From Arthrobacter sp. ISL-85 (lineage in GTDB: Bacteria; Actinomycetota; Actinomycetes; Actinomycetales; Micrococcaceae), in contig NZ_JAGGPQ010000030.1 of NCBI RefSeq assembly GCF_018613675.1, positions 1 to 35,357 on the forward strand: 35,357 nt of DNA. Reading direction: 5' to 3'. The notes below the pieces were generated by a model that worked only from the letters and a program-made list of their open reading frames with translations, ran no database searches and was not told where the DNA came from. Shown here piece after piece: positions 24,020 to 32,063 of the stretch (positions are counted from its first letter, which is position 1; each line of letters opens with the position of its first letter). The translations under genes were made by a program, and so were the position numbers.

Positions 24020-25408
24020 TTACCGGGTGAAGCCCTCCAGCCATTCGGCAAAGTCCAGCGCCAGCCCGTCCGCCCCGGGGCGTGCGACAACCTGGACGGA
24101 CAGGGGCAGGCCCTCGGATGACATCGCGACGGGCAGCGAAACAACGGGTGCGCCCACCATGGTCACGGCCCTGCATTGCCCCATGATGTCCCAGCCGAAG
24201 ATGGACCGGCCGTCAATGTCCAGCTTTCCGGACACGTCGCATGCAGGACCGCCGGCGACCGGCAGCAGGACGATGTCAGCGGTATCGAAGACCGCCAGGT
24301 CCCGTCTTTTTGCCTTTACGGATTCGGCCATAGCCGCTTCGAGTTCCCGGGCGCCAGCTCGCACGGAGCGATGGATGGCGTCGAGGTTCGCCCGGAGAAC
24401 CAGGTGCTCACGGCCGGCGACGGCTGCGGCATGGTCAATCATCGGATCAAGGGGTCGCAGCCGGTTATAGGCGGCCAATGATCCTGCAAACAGGTCCGGC
24501 ACGTGCGTCAAGGTCCGGACCTCCGGCGCGATCTGGTCCGCGAGCAGGGAGATCATCGCGGAGACTTCACGCCGTACCGGCCCCAGCGCCGAGCCGTCAC
24601 TCCAGGCCACCGCGACGTTATGGGGGTCGGCCCCGCCAGGCGAGGCCTGACCGCGGAACCGCGCCCCCGAAAGCACTGCGAGCGCTGTCCGCAGGTCCCG
24701 CACTGAACGTGCGAGCGGGCCGATGACTTGGGTGGCGGCTTGAAGGCGGGCAGCGGGCGGGGCCTGGTTGGCGCCCCCGAACCAGCCTCCCGCTCCGGGA
24801 ACGATGCCCCGGTCCGGAACGGTGCCCGGGGTGGGCCGCAGGGCGGTGATACCCACGCACTGTGCCGGCCACCGCAGTGACCCGCCGTAGTCGGTGCCCA
24901 GCCCGAGTGCCGAGATGCCCGCGGCGACGGCGGCAGCTTCTCCCCCGCTGGAGCCTCCCGCCGTCGCACCGGGAAAGCGCGGGTTGAGCGTCCGGCCCGC
25001 GACGGCGCTCTCCGTGACAGCACCGAACGCAAACTCGGGGCAGTTTGTTTTACCCACCACCACGGCGCCCGCGTCCTGCAGGCGGCGGACGCCGGTGGCG
25101 GTGAAGGAGGCGATGTTTCCGGCGTACGCCGCACTGCCGCCGGTCAGCTGCAGACCCGCCACGGCGATGACGTCTTTGACGCTGAGCGGAACACCGGCCA
25201 GCGGCCCGGGATCCTCCCCGCAGGCCCGACGGCGGTCCACCTCCTCCGCCGCAACAGCAGCCCCGTCCCAGTCCTCCTGGACGAAAGCACACAGAGTGGG
25301 GGCTGCAGTGGCCCGCGCTCTTGACTCCGCTATGACATCCTCGGCGGAGGCTTCACCGCTGCGGACTGCGGAGGCGAGCGCGGTGGCGTCCTTGAGCGCA
25401 GTTCCCAT
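24020..25408 (-). CDS. Amidase (amidase signature family)
   Basis: A 462-residue amidase with the Ser-cisSer-Lys triad: Lys78 (SVKD), the GGSSGGE loop with Ser153/154, and nucleophile Ser177 (GTDYGGSLRWPA). Length and motif order fit the family. The ATG at 25408 has GGAG 8 bases upstream and lies 4 bases after the deaminase stop, so the two genes form an operon. Substrate is not predictable; the coupling to a cytosine-deaminase-like enzyme hints at an N-heterocycle or ureido amide, by inference only. Confidence 0.88.
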   Translation of the reverse strand: MGTALKDATALASAVRSGEASAEDVIAESRARATAAPTLCAFVQEDWDGAAVAAEEVDRRRACGEDPGPLAGVPLSVKDVIAVAGLQLTGGSAAYAGNIASFTATGVRRLQDAGAVVVGKTNCPEFAFGAVTESAVAGRTLNPRFPGATAGGSSGGEAAAVAAGISALGLGTDYGGSLRWPAQCVGITALRPTPGTVPDRGIVPGAGGWFGGANQAPPAARLQAATQVIGPLARSVRDLRTALAVLSGARFRGQASPGGADPHNVAVAWSDGSALGPVRREVSAMISLLADQIAPEVRTLTHVPDLFAGSLAAYNRLRPLDPMIDHAAAVAGREHLVLRANLDAIHRSVRAGARELEAAMAESVKAKRRDLAVFDTADIVLLPVAGGPACDVSGKLDIDGRSIFGWDIMGQCRAVTMVGAPVVSLPVAMSSEGLPLSVQVVARPGADGLALDFAEWLEGFTR

Positions 25409-25412
25409 GAGG

Positions 25413-25892
25413 CTACTCCGCGATGTCCTCTGCCCACAGCTCCGGACGCTCAGCCTGGAACGTACGCATCATGTCCACGCAGCGCTGGTCATCCAGCAGC
25501 ACTACCTCAACCCCGCGTGACCGCAAAAGCTCCAGCTCGCCGTCGAACGTGTGGACTTCCCCCACCACCACCCGGGGGATTTTGAACTGGATGATGGTTC
25601 CGGCGCACATGGCGCACGGCGCGAGTGTGGTGTAGAGCGTGGTGTCCCGGTAGCTCCTTTGGCGGCCCGCGGCGCGAAGCGCGGACATCTCCCCGTGAGC
25701 GATGGGATCGGCGTTCTGAACCCGTTCGTTGTGCCCGCTCGCAATCAGCACGCCGTCCCGGGCGAGCGCTGCCCCAATGGGAATCCCGCCTTCGGCCAGG
25801 CCTTTCTGGGCAGCTTCAAATGCGGCTTCGAAGGCGGCTAGGTCGGCGCTGTCCAGTTCCGGCGCATGGGAATGTGGCTGCTCGTGAGTCAT
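25413..25892 (-). CDS. Nucleoside/cytosine deaminase, yeast Fcy1-like
   Basis: A 159-residue zinc deaminase. Ligands and proton donor are His66 and Glu68 (AHGEMSAL), Cys93 and Cys96 (APCAMC). The surroundings match fungal cytosine deaminase unusually well: YRDTTLYTTLAPCAMCAG, IPRVVVGE, and a C-terminus with DDQRC and ERPELWAEDIAE, against DDERC and ERPQDWFEDIGE as I recall for the yeast enzyme. It probably deaminates cytosine or a related free base; it may instead act on another amino-heterocycle. It is the first gene of a two-gene operon with the amidase. Confidence 0.85.
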   Translation of the reverse strand: MTHEQPHSHAPELDSADLAAFEAAFEAAQKGLAEGGIPIGAALARDGVLIASGHNERVQNADPIAHGEMSALRAAGRQRSYRDTTLYTTLAPCAMCAGTIIQFKIPRVVVGEVHTFDGELELLRSRGVEVVLLDDQRCVDMMRTFQAERPELWAEDIAE

Positions 25893-25973
25893 GGCGTCAT
25901 TCTTGCATGGACTGACCCGCCTACCGCAGGGATCCGCACCACCTGGGGAAGGACGGACGACGGCGGCACCCGC

Positions 25974-26471
25974 CTAAGCGCGCACGTCCCCGTTGGCGTC
26001 GAGCGACTCGGCGATCCGCTTGATCGCTGCGAGCGTTTTCGGGATACCGTCGAGGGCCTGCTGGGTGCGCTCGGCAATCTGGGCGTCGGCCTCATCGCCG
26101 TATTTCTCCTCGAACATTGCGATCCCCTCGGGCAGGAATTCCCACGATTCGGTTAGCGTCGTCCCGTTGCCTGCCGGCGTCAGGGTGAAGCCCCAACGGA
26201 CAAAACGGCCGCCCACCAGCCAGGCGAACTCGCGGCCGCGCTCGGCAGCCACCACCTGGGACCGGGTCTCCCACGTCCGCCCCGGGATCTCGTTGCGGCC
26301 GGTGAACCAGGCGCCGGGCTGGCCGGCGCTGGCCTCGTCGTCCCACCAGCACGACGTACAGACCGGGCTCCACTCGCCGGTGCGGGTGACGTCGGAGACC
26401 AGGTCATAGAGCGCGTCGGCTGAGAACTGGACGGTGACGGATTCCTGGTGTTGGCGGGTGTTTGTCTTCAT
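25974..26471 (-). CDS. SRPBCC family protein (polyketide cyclase/START-like)
   Basis: About 165 residues with the START/Bet v1 fold pattern: SVTVQFSADALYDLVSDVTR at the start, GEWSPVC, FTGRNEI, TRSQVVAAERGREFAW, and a C-terminal helix with a run of charged residues. The start at 26471 is favoured by GAGG 8 bases upstream. ATG 26495 is an alternative that overlaps the upstream stop as ATGA. It is probably cotranscribed with the DsbA-like gene. Ligand unknown. Confidence 0.82.
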   Translation of the reverse strand: MKTNTRQHQESVTVQFSADALYDLVSDVTRTGEWSPVCTSCWWDDEASAGQPGAWFTGRNEIPGRTWETRSQVVAAERGREFAWLVGGRFVRWGFTLTPAGNGTTLTESWEFLPEGIAMFEEKYGDEADAQIAERTQQALDGIPKTLAAIKRIAESLDANGDVRA

Positions 26472-26491
26472 CGATCCATCCTCTATTGACG

Positions 26492-27229
26492 TCATTTCTT
26501 CTGCCGCCGGCTGCCTCCGTGCCAGTCCTCCTGCTGACCGACGGTGCCGGCTTCGACTCCGAAGGCAGCAAGCTGTGGCTGCTCGCGCAGGCTCCGCTTG
26601 AGTTCGGCAAAACCGGGGAACCGTGCCAGCCCCACCACGTGGTCCCACAGCTCTGCGGCCGAATCGTCGTCCGGAAGCCGGCTGATCACCGGACCGAAGA
26701 ACGCCACCCCGACTGGGGGCTCAAAGTGGATAATGGGCGTGCCCACATCCTTGCCCGTCAATGCCAGCGCCTCATCCGTCTCCTTGCGGATCCCGCGGTC
26801 CCAGGACTCGTCGTCGAGAGCCTCCGCAAGTATCAGGGGCAAGCCTGCGTCGGCGAGGATTGGCTCCACGAACTCACCTGTCCCACGCCGCTCACGGACT
26901 TCGGCCTCGGTGCGCTGTTCGGCCGGGTCCGGGGCGGTGTCGAAGATGTGTTTACCGAACGCCTCGTACAACCGTCCCATCGACTCGCGGCCATGCTCCG
27001 CGCGGGCCCGGGCCGCCACCCGCAGGAGCCGGAGCCCGGCGGTGTGCCCGGCCTCGTACTCCGGCGGGAAATGCGCGTCGTAGTCCACATTAGAGTTGAT
27101 CAGCCGCAGCGAGATGAACCGCCAGTCCACCGTGTACTCGCGCTGCGCCTGCACCTGCCGCACCCACTTGCTGGTCATCCAGGCGAAGGGGCAGACAGGG
27201 TCAAAGTAGAAGTTGATGTCGGCATCCAT
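26492..27229 (-). CDS. DsbA-like, mycothiol-dependent nitroreductase Rv2466c family protein
   Basis: A 245-residue thioredoxin-fold protein with the helical DsbA insertion. The active-site segment FYFDPVCPFAWMTSKWV has Cys13-Pro-Phe-Ala, so the second Cys of CxxC is absent. The cis-Pro loop is GTPIIHF. This is the Rv2466c-like actinobacterial group that works with mycothiol. The single Cys suggests a monothiol mechanism, an inference. It is the first gene of a pair with the SRPBCC protein. Confidence 0.83.
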   Translation of the reverse strand: MDADINFYFDPVCPFAWMTSKWVRQVQAQREYTVDWRFISLRLINSNVDYDAHFPPEYEAGHTAGLRLLRVAARARAEHGRESMGRLYEAFGKHIFDTAPDPAEQRTEAEVRERRGTGEFVEPILADAGLPLILAEALDDESWDRGIRKETDEALALTGKDVGTPIIHFEPPVGVAFFGPVISRLPDDDSAAELWDHVVGLARFPGFAELKRSLREQPQLAAFGVEAGTVGQQEDWHGGSRRQKK

Positions 27230-27424
27230 CCGACCAACCTTGCACCTGGTGGTGACGTACGTCTATTCGACGAGTCAGCAACCCGAGCATGGACGACGGC
27301 GGGGCCAGGGCGGGAAGCTCGGCAAAAATTGAGCCAATCCTGGGCCACCTGCCTGCACCTGGCCTATAGCATTCCCTGGGCATCAGCGATCATGGACGCC
27401 CGCGAACAAAAAATGGGGGAAGCA

Positions 27425-28000
27425 ATGCAGGAACTCGGCCGTATCTATTGGACCCGGCAGGGGCTTCGGTTGGCGTACTCGGCGGTGCTGATATGGCTTG
27501 CCGCCTTGGTGATGACGGCTCTCACGGTCAAGGCACCACCGGTTTCCGGAGCGGGGCCTTCCCTCGCCGCTGCAGTGTTGCTCGGCATGTTCGACCGCGT
27601 CGTCTCTGCAGCTGCGCTCCCCCTTGTAATTGCAGTCGTGCTCGGCATCGCCGCAGCCGACATCACCAGGCGGGATGTGCGACGCCGCGACCCAGTCCGC
27701 CGCTTCACCCGCCAGCAGCGCCGCGAAGGGATAGCCCGGGCTAACGGCCTGTGCGAGTTGGAAGCCGGCTTCGGTCGTCGCTGTGGCCGCCCGGCGGAGC
27801 ATGGCGACCACTTTTACCCGTGGTCCAAGGGCGGCTCCACCAGTCTGCAGAACTTCGTTGCCGCGTGCGCCAGGTGCAACCGCGCCAAGCGCGCCAGCAT
27901 TCCGTCTCCCGGCCAGCAGCGCCGTATGGAACGACGACGGCGGGAGTACCTTCCGCCGTCGTCCTCCATCAGCGTGGGCGAACGTCAGCCGCTGTCCTAA
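27425..28000 (+). CDS. Membrane-anchored HNH endonuclease domain protein, copy A
   Basis: A 191-residue protein. Two hydrophobic helices (about 16-36 and 44-80) are followed by a basic linker (TRRDVRRRDPVRRFTRQQRR) and an HNH module: Cys110, Cys120, Asp128-His129, Asn143, Cys148 and Cys151 (CARCNRAK). The start at 27425 is set by GGGGGA upstream and by exact correspondence with the paralog at 33084. An N-terminal membrane anchor on an HNH nuclease is unusual. Role unknown; defence, DNA uptake processing or a housekeeping nuclease are all possible. The stop overlaps the convergent methyltransferase by 4 bases. Confidence 0.8.
   Translation: MQELGRIYWTRQGLRLAYSAVLIWLAALVMTALTVKAPPVSGAGPSLAAAVLLGMFDRVVSAAALPLVIAVVLGIAAADITRRDVRRRDPVRRFTRQQRREGIARANGLCELEAGFGRRCGRPAEHGDHFYPWSKGGSTSLQNFVAACARCNRAKRASIPSPGQQRRMERRRREYLPPSSSISVGERQPLS
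27934..27964. terminator. Hairpin inside the 3' end of HNH copy A
   Basis: An 11-bp perfect stem (27934-27944 with 27954-27964) and 9-base loop, in the last 70 coding bases. The arm sequence GACGACGGCGG is the same as in the yciI/amidase terminator. The genes converge here, so it may act as a coding-embedded terminator for both. Confidence 0.4.
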
Positions 28001-28845
28001 ATCGCGGTCTCTACAGCTTTCGTCAGCGTGAAGATTCCGTAGCGCATGGCGCCTGTGCGGTAGGCCAGGATCAGGCGGGGAATGCTGAGGATGGCGCCGC
28101 GATTGCGTGCGCCAAGGGCAAGGCGCCGTGTCCCGCGGTCGGTCAGTAACGTTTTCACAAGCCGGCCAGCGCAGATGGGCCACGTGCGGGCAACGCGGCT
28201 GCTGACATCCTCATAGCCAGTAACCGCAAAGCCTGCCCCGGTTGCCATGGCCTCATACTCCTCGCGGGTGCCCATGGAGGGCAGGCGCCCTTCGCGACAG
28301 ATCGGTTCGAGCAGGTGGCGGACCTTCCACCGGCTGGGACCGGTCTCGGCGAGCCATGCACAGACAACGAGTCGGCCGCCGGGCGCCAGAACGCGATGCG
28401 CCTCGGCGAAGAACCTAGGCTTGTCCACCATGTGCTCGCTCGACTCAATCGCCCACGCCGCATCCGCCGAGGAGTCAGACAGGTTGTTGGCGAGCCAGTC
28501 CCGGACCAGGATGTCCACACCTTGCACGGAATGCGCCGCAGCGTAGTCGGCCTGCTCAGCAGAAAGCGTGAAGCCTGTGACGCGGACCCCGCGGGTCATC
28601 GCGAGCCGCCGTGCGGTGGAGCCGTAGCCGCAGCCTATGTCCACGCACTCCTGGCCGGGCATGAGACCCAGCCGGTCGCCGACGGTGTCCACCAGCGCCT
28701 CGACCGCTTCGCTGGGAGTCTCCGAGCCCGTGGTCCACAGCCCGTGATGGACATGGTCTCCCCAGACATTGCGATAGATGGGGTCGAGGTCGTCATAGTG
28801 GTCCGCCACAGCCTCGGCGTCCTGCGAGATATCGGGCACGATCAC
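27997..28845 (-). CDS. Class I SAM-dependent methyltransferase
   Basis: A 282-residue methyltransferase. Motif I is VDIGCGYGSTARRLA, motif II TGFTLSAEQADYA, and post-motifs include AIESSEHMVDK and RVLAPGGRLVVCAW. The N-terminal YDDLDPIYRNVWGDHVHHGLW is characteristic of the small-molecule methyltransferases related to tocopherol and sterol C-methyltransferases. The ATG at 28845 is the only strong start. The acceptor substrate is unknown. It stands alone on the minus strand. Confidence 0.85.
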   Translation of the reverse strand: MIVPDISQDAEAVADHYDDLDPIYRNVWGDHVHHGLWTTGSETPSEAVEALVDTVGDRLGLMPGQECVDIGCGYGSTARRLAMTRGVRVTGFTLSAEQADYAAAHSVQGVDILVRDWLANNLSDSSADAAWAIESSEHMVDKPRFFAEAHRVLAPGGRLVVCAWLAETGPSRWKVRHLLEPICREGRLPSMGTREEYEAMATGAGFAVTGYEDVSSRVARTWPICAGRLVKTLLTDRGTRRLALGARNRGAILSIPRLILAYRTGAMRYGIFTLTKAVETAI

Positions 28846-28980
28846 GCCATGACACTACAACGGCGCTCCGGCAGGGAGGAAGGGACGGGCGACGGCGGAA
28901 CGCGTGTCCCTGCGTCGTCCTTCCTCACGCTCCCAACAACAACCAGAGGGTGTGCCAGACCCCTTCTAAAAGCGAGATCG

Positions 28981-29016
28981 CCCAAGAGTTCCGGGCGACG
29001 GCCCGGACCTCTTGGG
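28981..29016 (-). terminator. Terminator of the decayed MFS gene
   Basis: Arms 28981-28995 and 29002-29016 pair over 15 bases with one wobble, loop 6. On the minus strand it begins 1 base after the MFS stop and is followed within 15 bases by TTTT. The surviving terminator shows the MFS relic was once a real gene end. Confidence 0.6.
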
Positions 29017-29017
29017 A

Positions 29018-29365
29018 TTACTTGCCGGAGGCGATGAGCTCGTCTACTTCGGCTATCTCGCGCCCGCTCCAGGTCTCCTTGGTGGCGAGAGCGGCAATCA
29101 GGCCGATGAGGCCGCAGCCGATGTAGACGATGGACACACCGCCCCAGCCCCACGCGGCCGCCGTCGCGGTGGCGATCAGCGGGATGAAGCCGGAGAGGGC
29201 TGCGGAGAACTGGTACCCGATGGAAGCCCCGGAGGTCCTGCGAGCCGGCCAGCATGTCGTGCAGAACCGGGAGGTCAATGATGTAGACGAGGACCACCAG
29301 TAACGGCATTGCGGTGTTGACCAGCAGGAACATGGGGAAGCCGAAGAGGATGATTCCGGCGCAGT
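29018..29365 (-). pseudogene. MFS transporter (metabolite:H+ symporter type), 3' remnant
   Basis: Read on the minus strand, one frame gives IILFGFPMFLLVNTAMPLLV, a helix. Then a second frame gives SGASIGYQFSAALSGFIPLIA and a closing ATKETWSGREIAEVDELIAS before stop 29018. These are the last helices of an MHS-type MFS transporter. The two pieces are out of frame near 29235, and the segment normally lying between them (with the FPTRxR motif) is missing. The 5' part is absent; at about 29365 the sequence switches to a plus-strand GntR relic. Confidence 0.72.
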
Positions 29366-29960
29366 CCGCATGCCCTCATGCTCCTCGAGGAGGACGGGCT
29401 GATCAGGGCGCGGCGCGGCGTCGGACGCTTCGTCTCGGACACGCTCCCCCGCATCGGCATCGAACGCATCCGCCCGTTCGAGGAGGTCCTCGCCGGCCCC
29501 GGCCAGACGCTCGAGGTCAAACGCACCCATACCATCCGCCAGGCCGCGTCAGAATTCGTCGCCCCCGGCATCGGCGTCGAGCCCGGCACCGAATGCTGGC
29601 TCCGGAATCCGTCCTCATCCGGGACGGCGAGGCCATCGCCCAGCTGCAGGAAAACGTCACCGCCCAGCCCGTCAGCTTCGGCAAGGGCGCCGCCGCGCCC
29701 CTGGAGATCAAGGACGACGGCGGCAGCACCCTGCTTGCCACGCTCAACACCCAGCTGGGCCGGTTGGCCCGGGCGAGTGCCAGATCAACCTCAGCCAGGT
29801 GGGCCCCGGCCGGGCGAAGCTGCTGGACCTGCGTCCGACGGACCCGGTCCTCGTACTCACGCAGTACGTCCGGCACGGCAACCGGCCCTTCTACCTGGCC
29901 AAGTGCCTCATCGCCGCCCGGGCCGGGCACCTCTCGGTGATGCAGCAGTTCCAGTCCTGA
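29366..29960 (+). pseudogene. GntR family regulator with UTRA domain, truncated and frameshifted
   Basis: Three plus-strand frames in succession encode one protein. ALMLLEEDGLIRARRGVGRF is the second half of a GntR winged helix. A UTRA-type ligand domain follows with RTHTIRQAASEFVA. Then come SVLIRDGEAIAQLQENV in a second frame and LVLTQYVRHGNRPFYLAKCL in a third, up to TGA 29960. Frameshifts fall near 29605 and 29775. The first part of the DNA-binding domain is lost at the junction with the MFS relic. The pair resembles a broken divergent regulator-transporter unit. Confidence 0.75.
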
Positions 29961-30142
29961 AAGCAGCCCGAACCTGTGGCGCCGCGCACCCCACTGCCTT
30001 GCACGCGTTCGCCCGGCCGCGCGACCAGCATTAGTCCAGCGTTGCCCGGCGTCAGGCTGCGGAACCGGCTAAGGCGAGCGCCGCCGTCGCGCCTTCAAAA
30101 TGGCCAGCAGCTTCCCCACCTGCACCGGCGTATGGTTCTTGC

Positions 30143-30946
30143 ATGGAACCGATTCGGGTCATCCTGCTTCCCGGTTCAGTGCTCCCCGCGGAGCTTGCCT
30201 ATGGGCGCCTGATTGAGGCGCTGGGTCCGGGCGTGCATGCCGTTGCCAAGGAGCTGGAGCTGTACAAGGGCGATGACGTGCCCCCGAGGTGGAGCCTGGA
30301 CACCGAGGTAGGCGGAGTCCTGAGGGAAGCTGACGCGCTGGGCTGGGAGACCTTCCATCTCCTGGGCTATTCCGGCGGCGGCGCGGCGGCCCTGGCGTTG
30401 GCTGCCAGGCACCCGGAACGGCTGCAGAGCCTGGCCCTGCTGGAGCCGGCGTGGGCAGGGAACTGGGATTGGAGCCCCGCCTACGCGGAACATTGGAAGA
30501 AATTCGGGGAGCTGGACGACCTCCCGCCGGAGCAGTACATGCCGGCGTTCATGCGGCTGCAGGTCAGGGCCGACGTCGTCCTGCCGCCGCCTGAGGCAGG
30601 TCCCCCACCGCCGTGGATGGCCAAGCGGCCGGCCGGAATCAACGCCTTCATGCAGACCTTCAAGGACTACCACCTGGACAGGTCCCGGCTTGCCGCCTTC
30701 AGCAAGCCGGTGTTCTTCGCCCTCGGCGGCCTCAGCCATCCGGATGATTTTGGCGAGGTGGCGGCCCGGCTGGCCCGGGTGTTCTTTCCCGACTTCCACC
30801 TGGAGGTCTTCCCCGGGCGCCACCACTTCGACCCGCCGCACCGGACGGAGCCCGGGCGGCTGGCGGAGGCGCTGCGCCGGCACTGGGCCTCCGCCGAGGG
30901 ACGGCCCGAGGGGCAACGGCTGGCGTCCGGATCCCAGAGCGTTTAG
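30143..30946 (+). CDS. Alpha/beta hydrolase, copy B
   Basis: A 267-residue paralog of the hydrolase at 21579, roughly three quarters identical by eye over the first 60 residues. It has the same GYSGGG elbow, LLEPAWAGNWDWSPAY and GGLSHPDD. The nucleotide sequence is also similar from the ATG onward. The C-terminus is slightly longer. All motifs are intact, so it is probably functional, unlike other genes of the second block. Substrate unknown. Confidence 0.85.
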   Translation: MEPIRVILLPGSVLPAELAYGRLIEALGPGVHAVAKELELYKGDDVPPRWSLDTEVGGVLREADALGWETFHLLGYSGGGAAALALAARHPERLQSLALLEPAWAGNWDWSPAYAEHWKKFGELDDLPPEQYMPAFMRLQVRADVVLPPPEAGPPPPWMAKRPAGINAFMQTFKDYHLDRSRLAAFSKPVFFALGGLSHPDDFGEVAARLARVFFPDFHLEVFPGRHHFDPPHRTEPGRLAEALRRHWASAEGRPEGQRLASGSQSV

Positions 30947-31000
30947 ACCCGGGTGCCCGCGGCGTATGCCGCAAGCTCCGCTTTGTTTGCCGCTGCTGGT

Positions 31001-31345
31001 TCAGTGTGCGGTGCCCGGCGGCGGGGCCTGCCGAACGCCTTTGGTGTGTGCCCTCTTCCGCAGCACGATCCTGGCGGTCACGGCTGCGATGAGGCCGGCG
31101 AGGGTTACCAGCTGCACCTCGTCGAAGGACAGGCCGTCGATGTTCGGCTGGAGCTCCTCCCCCGTCGCCCAGCCGAACCAGACTTCACTGACCAGAATGC
31201 CCGCCACGAAGTACCCGGCCGCCGCATAGAGCCACAGCCAGCGTGACACGCCCCTGCCCACGATCCAGTGGGCCACCAGGCCGAAGGCCAATGACATGGC
31301 CACGAGCAGTCCCAGTCCGGCGATTCCCAAGTCCCAGCGATCCAC
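31001..31345 (-). CDS. Hypothetical small membrane protein
   Basis: 114 residues with three predicted helices: LGIAGLGLLVAMSLAFGLVA, WLWLYAAAGYFVAGILV and LVTLAGLIAAVTARIVL, plus a short acidic segment (EELQPNIDGLSFDEVQ) between the second and third. GTG start at 31345 with GGAAG upstream. The hydrophobic periodicity and conserved-looking Trp positions support a real gene, but I do not recognise a named family. Confidence 0.6.
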   Translation of the reverse strand: MDRWDLGIAGLGLLVAMSLAFGLVAHWIVGRGVSRWLWLYAAAGYFVAGILVSEVWFGWATGEELQPNIDGLSFDEVQLVTLAGLIAAVTARIVLRKRAHTKGVRQAPPPGTAH

Positions 31346-31435
31346 GGCCCGCCACTTCCCTGCTTCCCGTGGTCCTGCCGCCAGTCTCGCGAAGCGTGCT
31401 CCCGAGGTGTAGAGGCCATGGTCCCGCCATCCGGA

Positions 31436-31690
31436 TCAGGCGAGTGAACCTGCTTCGGCGAGTGCCATCGTCGTGGTATCGACAGGCTCAACCACAGAGA
31501 AGTGCCCCAGCAGCGTCTCCACCAGGTGCGGGGCAAAGTCCTCTTCAAGCGAGAGCACCACGCGGCAGCGCGCGCCCTTCACCTCCGGGTACCCCGCGTA
31601 CAGTCCGTGCACGTCGCACACGGTCTGCCCGCGGCCGGGCCCGTCGGAGGTGTCGACGGCGGCGCGCACCACGGGTGCCAGGGCGGCGAA
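31436..31690 (-). pseudogene. Nucleoside hydrolase C-terminal remnant, copy 1
   Basis: Minus-strand reading gives VDTSDGPGRGQTVCDVHGLY, then CRVVLSLEEDFAPHLVETLL. This matches the C-terminal part of inosine/uridine-preferring nucleoside hydrolases: a VET...GRTVVD-like block, then a strand and the final helix. The catalytic Asp-rich N-terminal region is absent. The 5' side joins YciI-like sequence near 31690. A second, shorter relic of the same region lies near 35116. Confidence 0.6.
31473..31495. repeat. Short inverted repeat within the nucleoside hydrolase relic
   Basis: GTGGT and ACCAC flank ATCGACAGGCTCA. From memory, the form TTCGACAGGCTCAACC is a common dispersed intergenic sequence in Micrococcales genomes. 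It lies after the conserved end of the nucleoside hydrolase domain, so it may have been inserted there. Confidence 0.3.
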
Positions 31691-31782
31691 ACCGCGAGGC
31701 CGTTGTGAAGGTCCTATACGCCGGCAGCTTCACCGTTCTGGCGAGGTCGAGCCGAGCGTCGCTAGGGAGGCTGTTCCTACGG

Positions 31783-31881
31783 GACCGACATCACCGGCGT
31801 GGTGACGGAGCTGACCGACAGCCCGTGGTCAACGGCGCTGGGAAACGCAGCGGCCACACCAGTTCACCCGCAAGCCCCTAA
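31783..31881 (+). pseudogene. YciI family C-terminal remnant
   Basis: The reading DITGVVTELTDSPWSTALGN followed by AAATPVHP aligns with the C-terminus of the intact YciI protein (VINGVVTSWTASPWTTVLGK, then EAATPVHP). Similarity continues at the DNA level through the former stop, where TAA has become CAA. The rest of the gene is missing or scrambled upstream. Confidence 0.7.
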
Positions 31882-31985
31882 ATCCCGCCCCGAAGCCATT
31901 GGCTAATCCGGTTGATCAGAACCTGACTGGCTTTGGCATTCACCACCGCACAATCGGGAGCCCGACGCTGCCTGAAGGACCCACG

Positions 31986-32063
31986 ATGAACCGCTCGATG
32001 CGCCTCCTTCCAGCGTCCGCCACCGGCCTTGCTTCATTTAAAATCCGGCGCCGAAGGAGATGA
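31986..32063 (+). pseudogene. Possible truncated start of a secreted protein gene
   Basis: GAAGGA lies 8 bases before an ATG that opens MNRSMRLLPASATGLAS, a signal-peptide-like start. It is cut off after about 17 residues, at the end of the DUF4352 lipoprotein gene on the other strand (32038), and runs out of frame after 25 codons. This could be the 5' stub of a lost gene, or chance. Confidence 0.3.

Noticed and set aside
26462..27424. N-terminal extension of the HNH protein (an open frame of 512 codons in total)
   Set aside because: It is antisense to the DsbA-like and SRPBCC genes. The paralog at 33084 begins at the same conserved start, and a ribosome site supports 27425.
28940..29020. 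tRNA-like or small RNA hairpin
   Set aside because: There is a single long stem with a 6-base loop directly behind an MFS gene end; no cloverleaf or T-arm pattern. Called a terminator.
31690..31782. Upstream part of the YciI relic
   Set aside because: The stretch between the nucleoside hydrolase relic and the clear YciI tail could be YciI-derived, but I could not align it to the intact gene.
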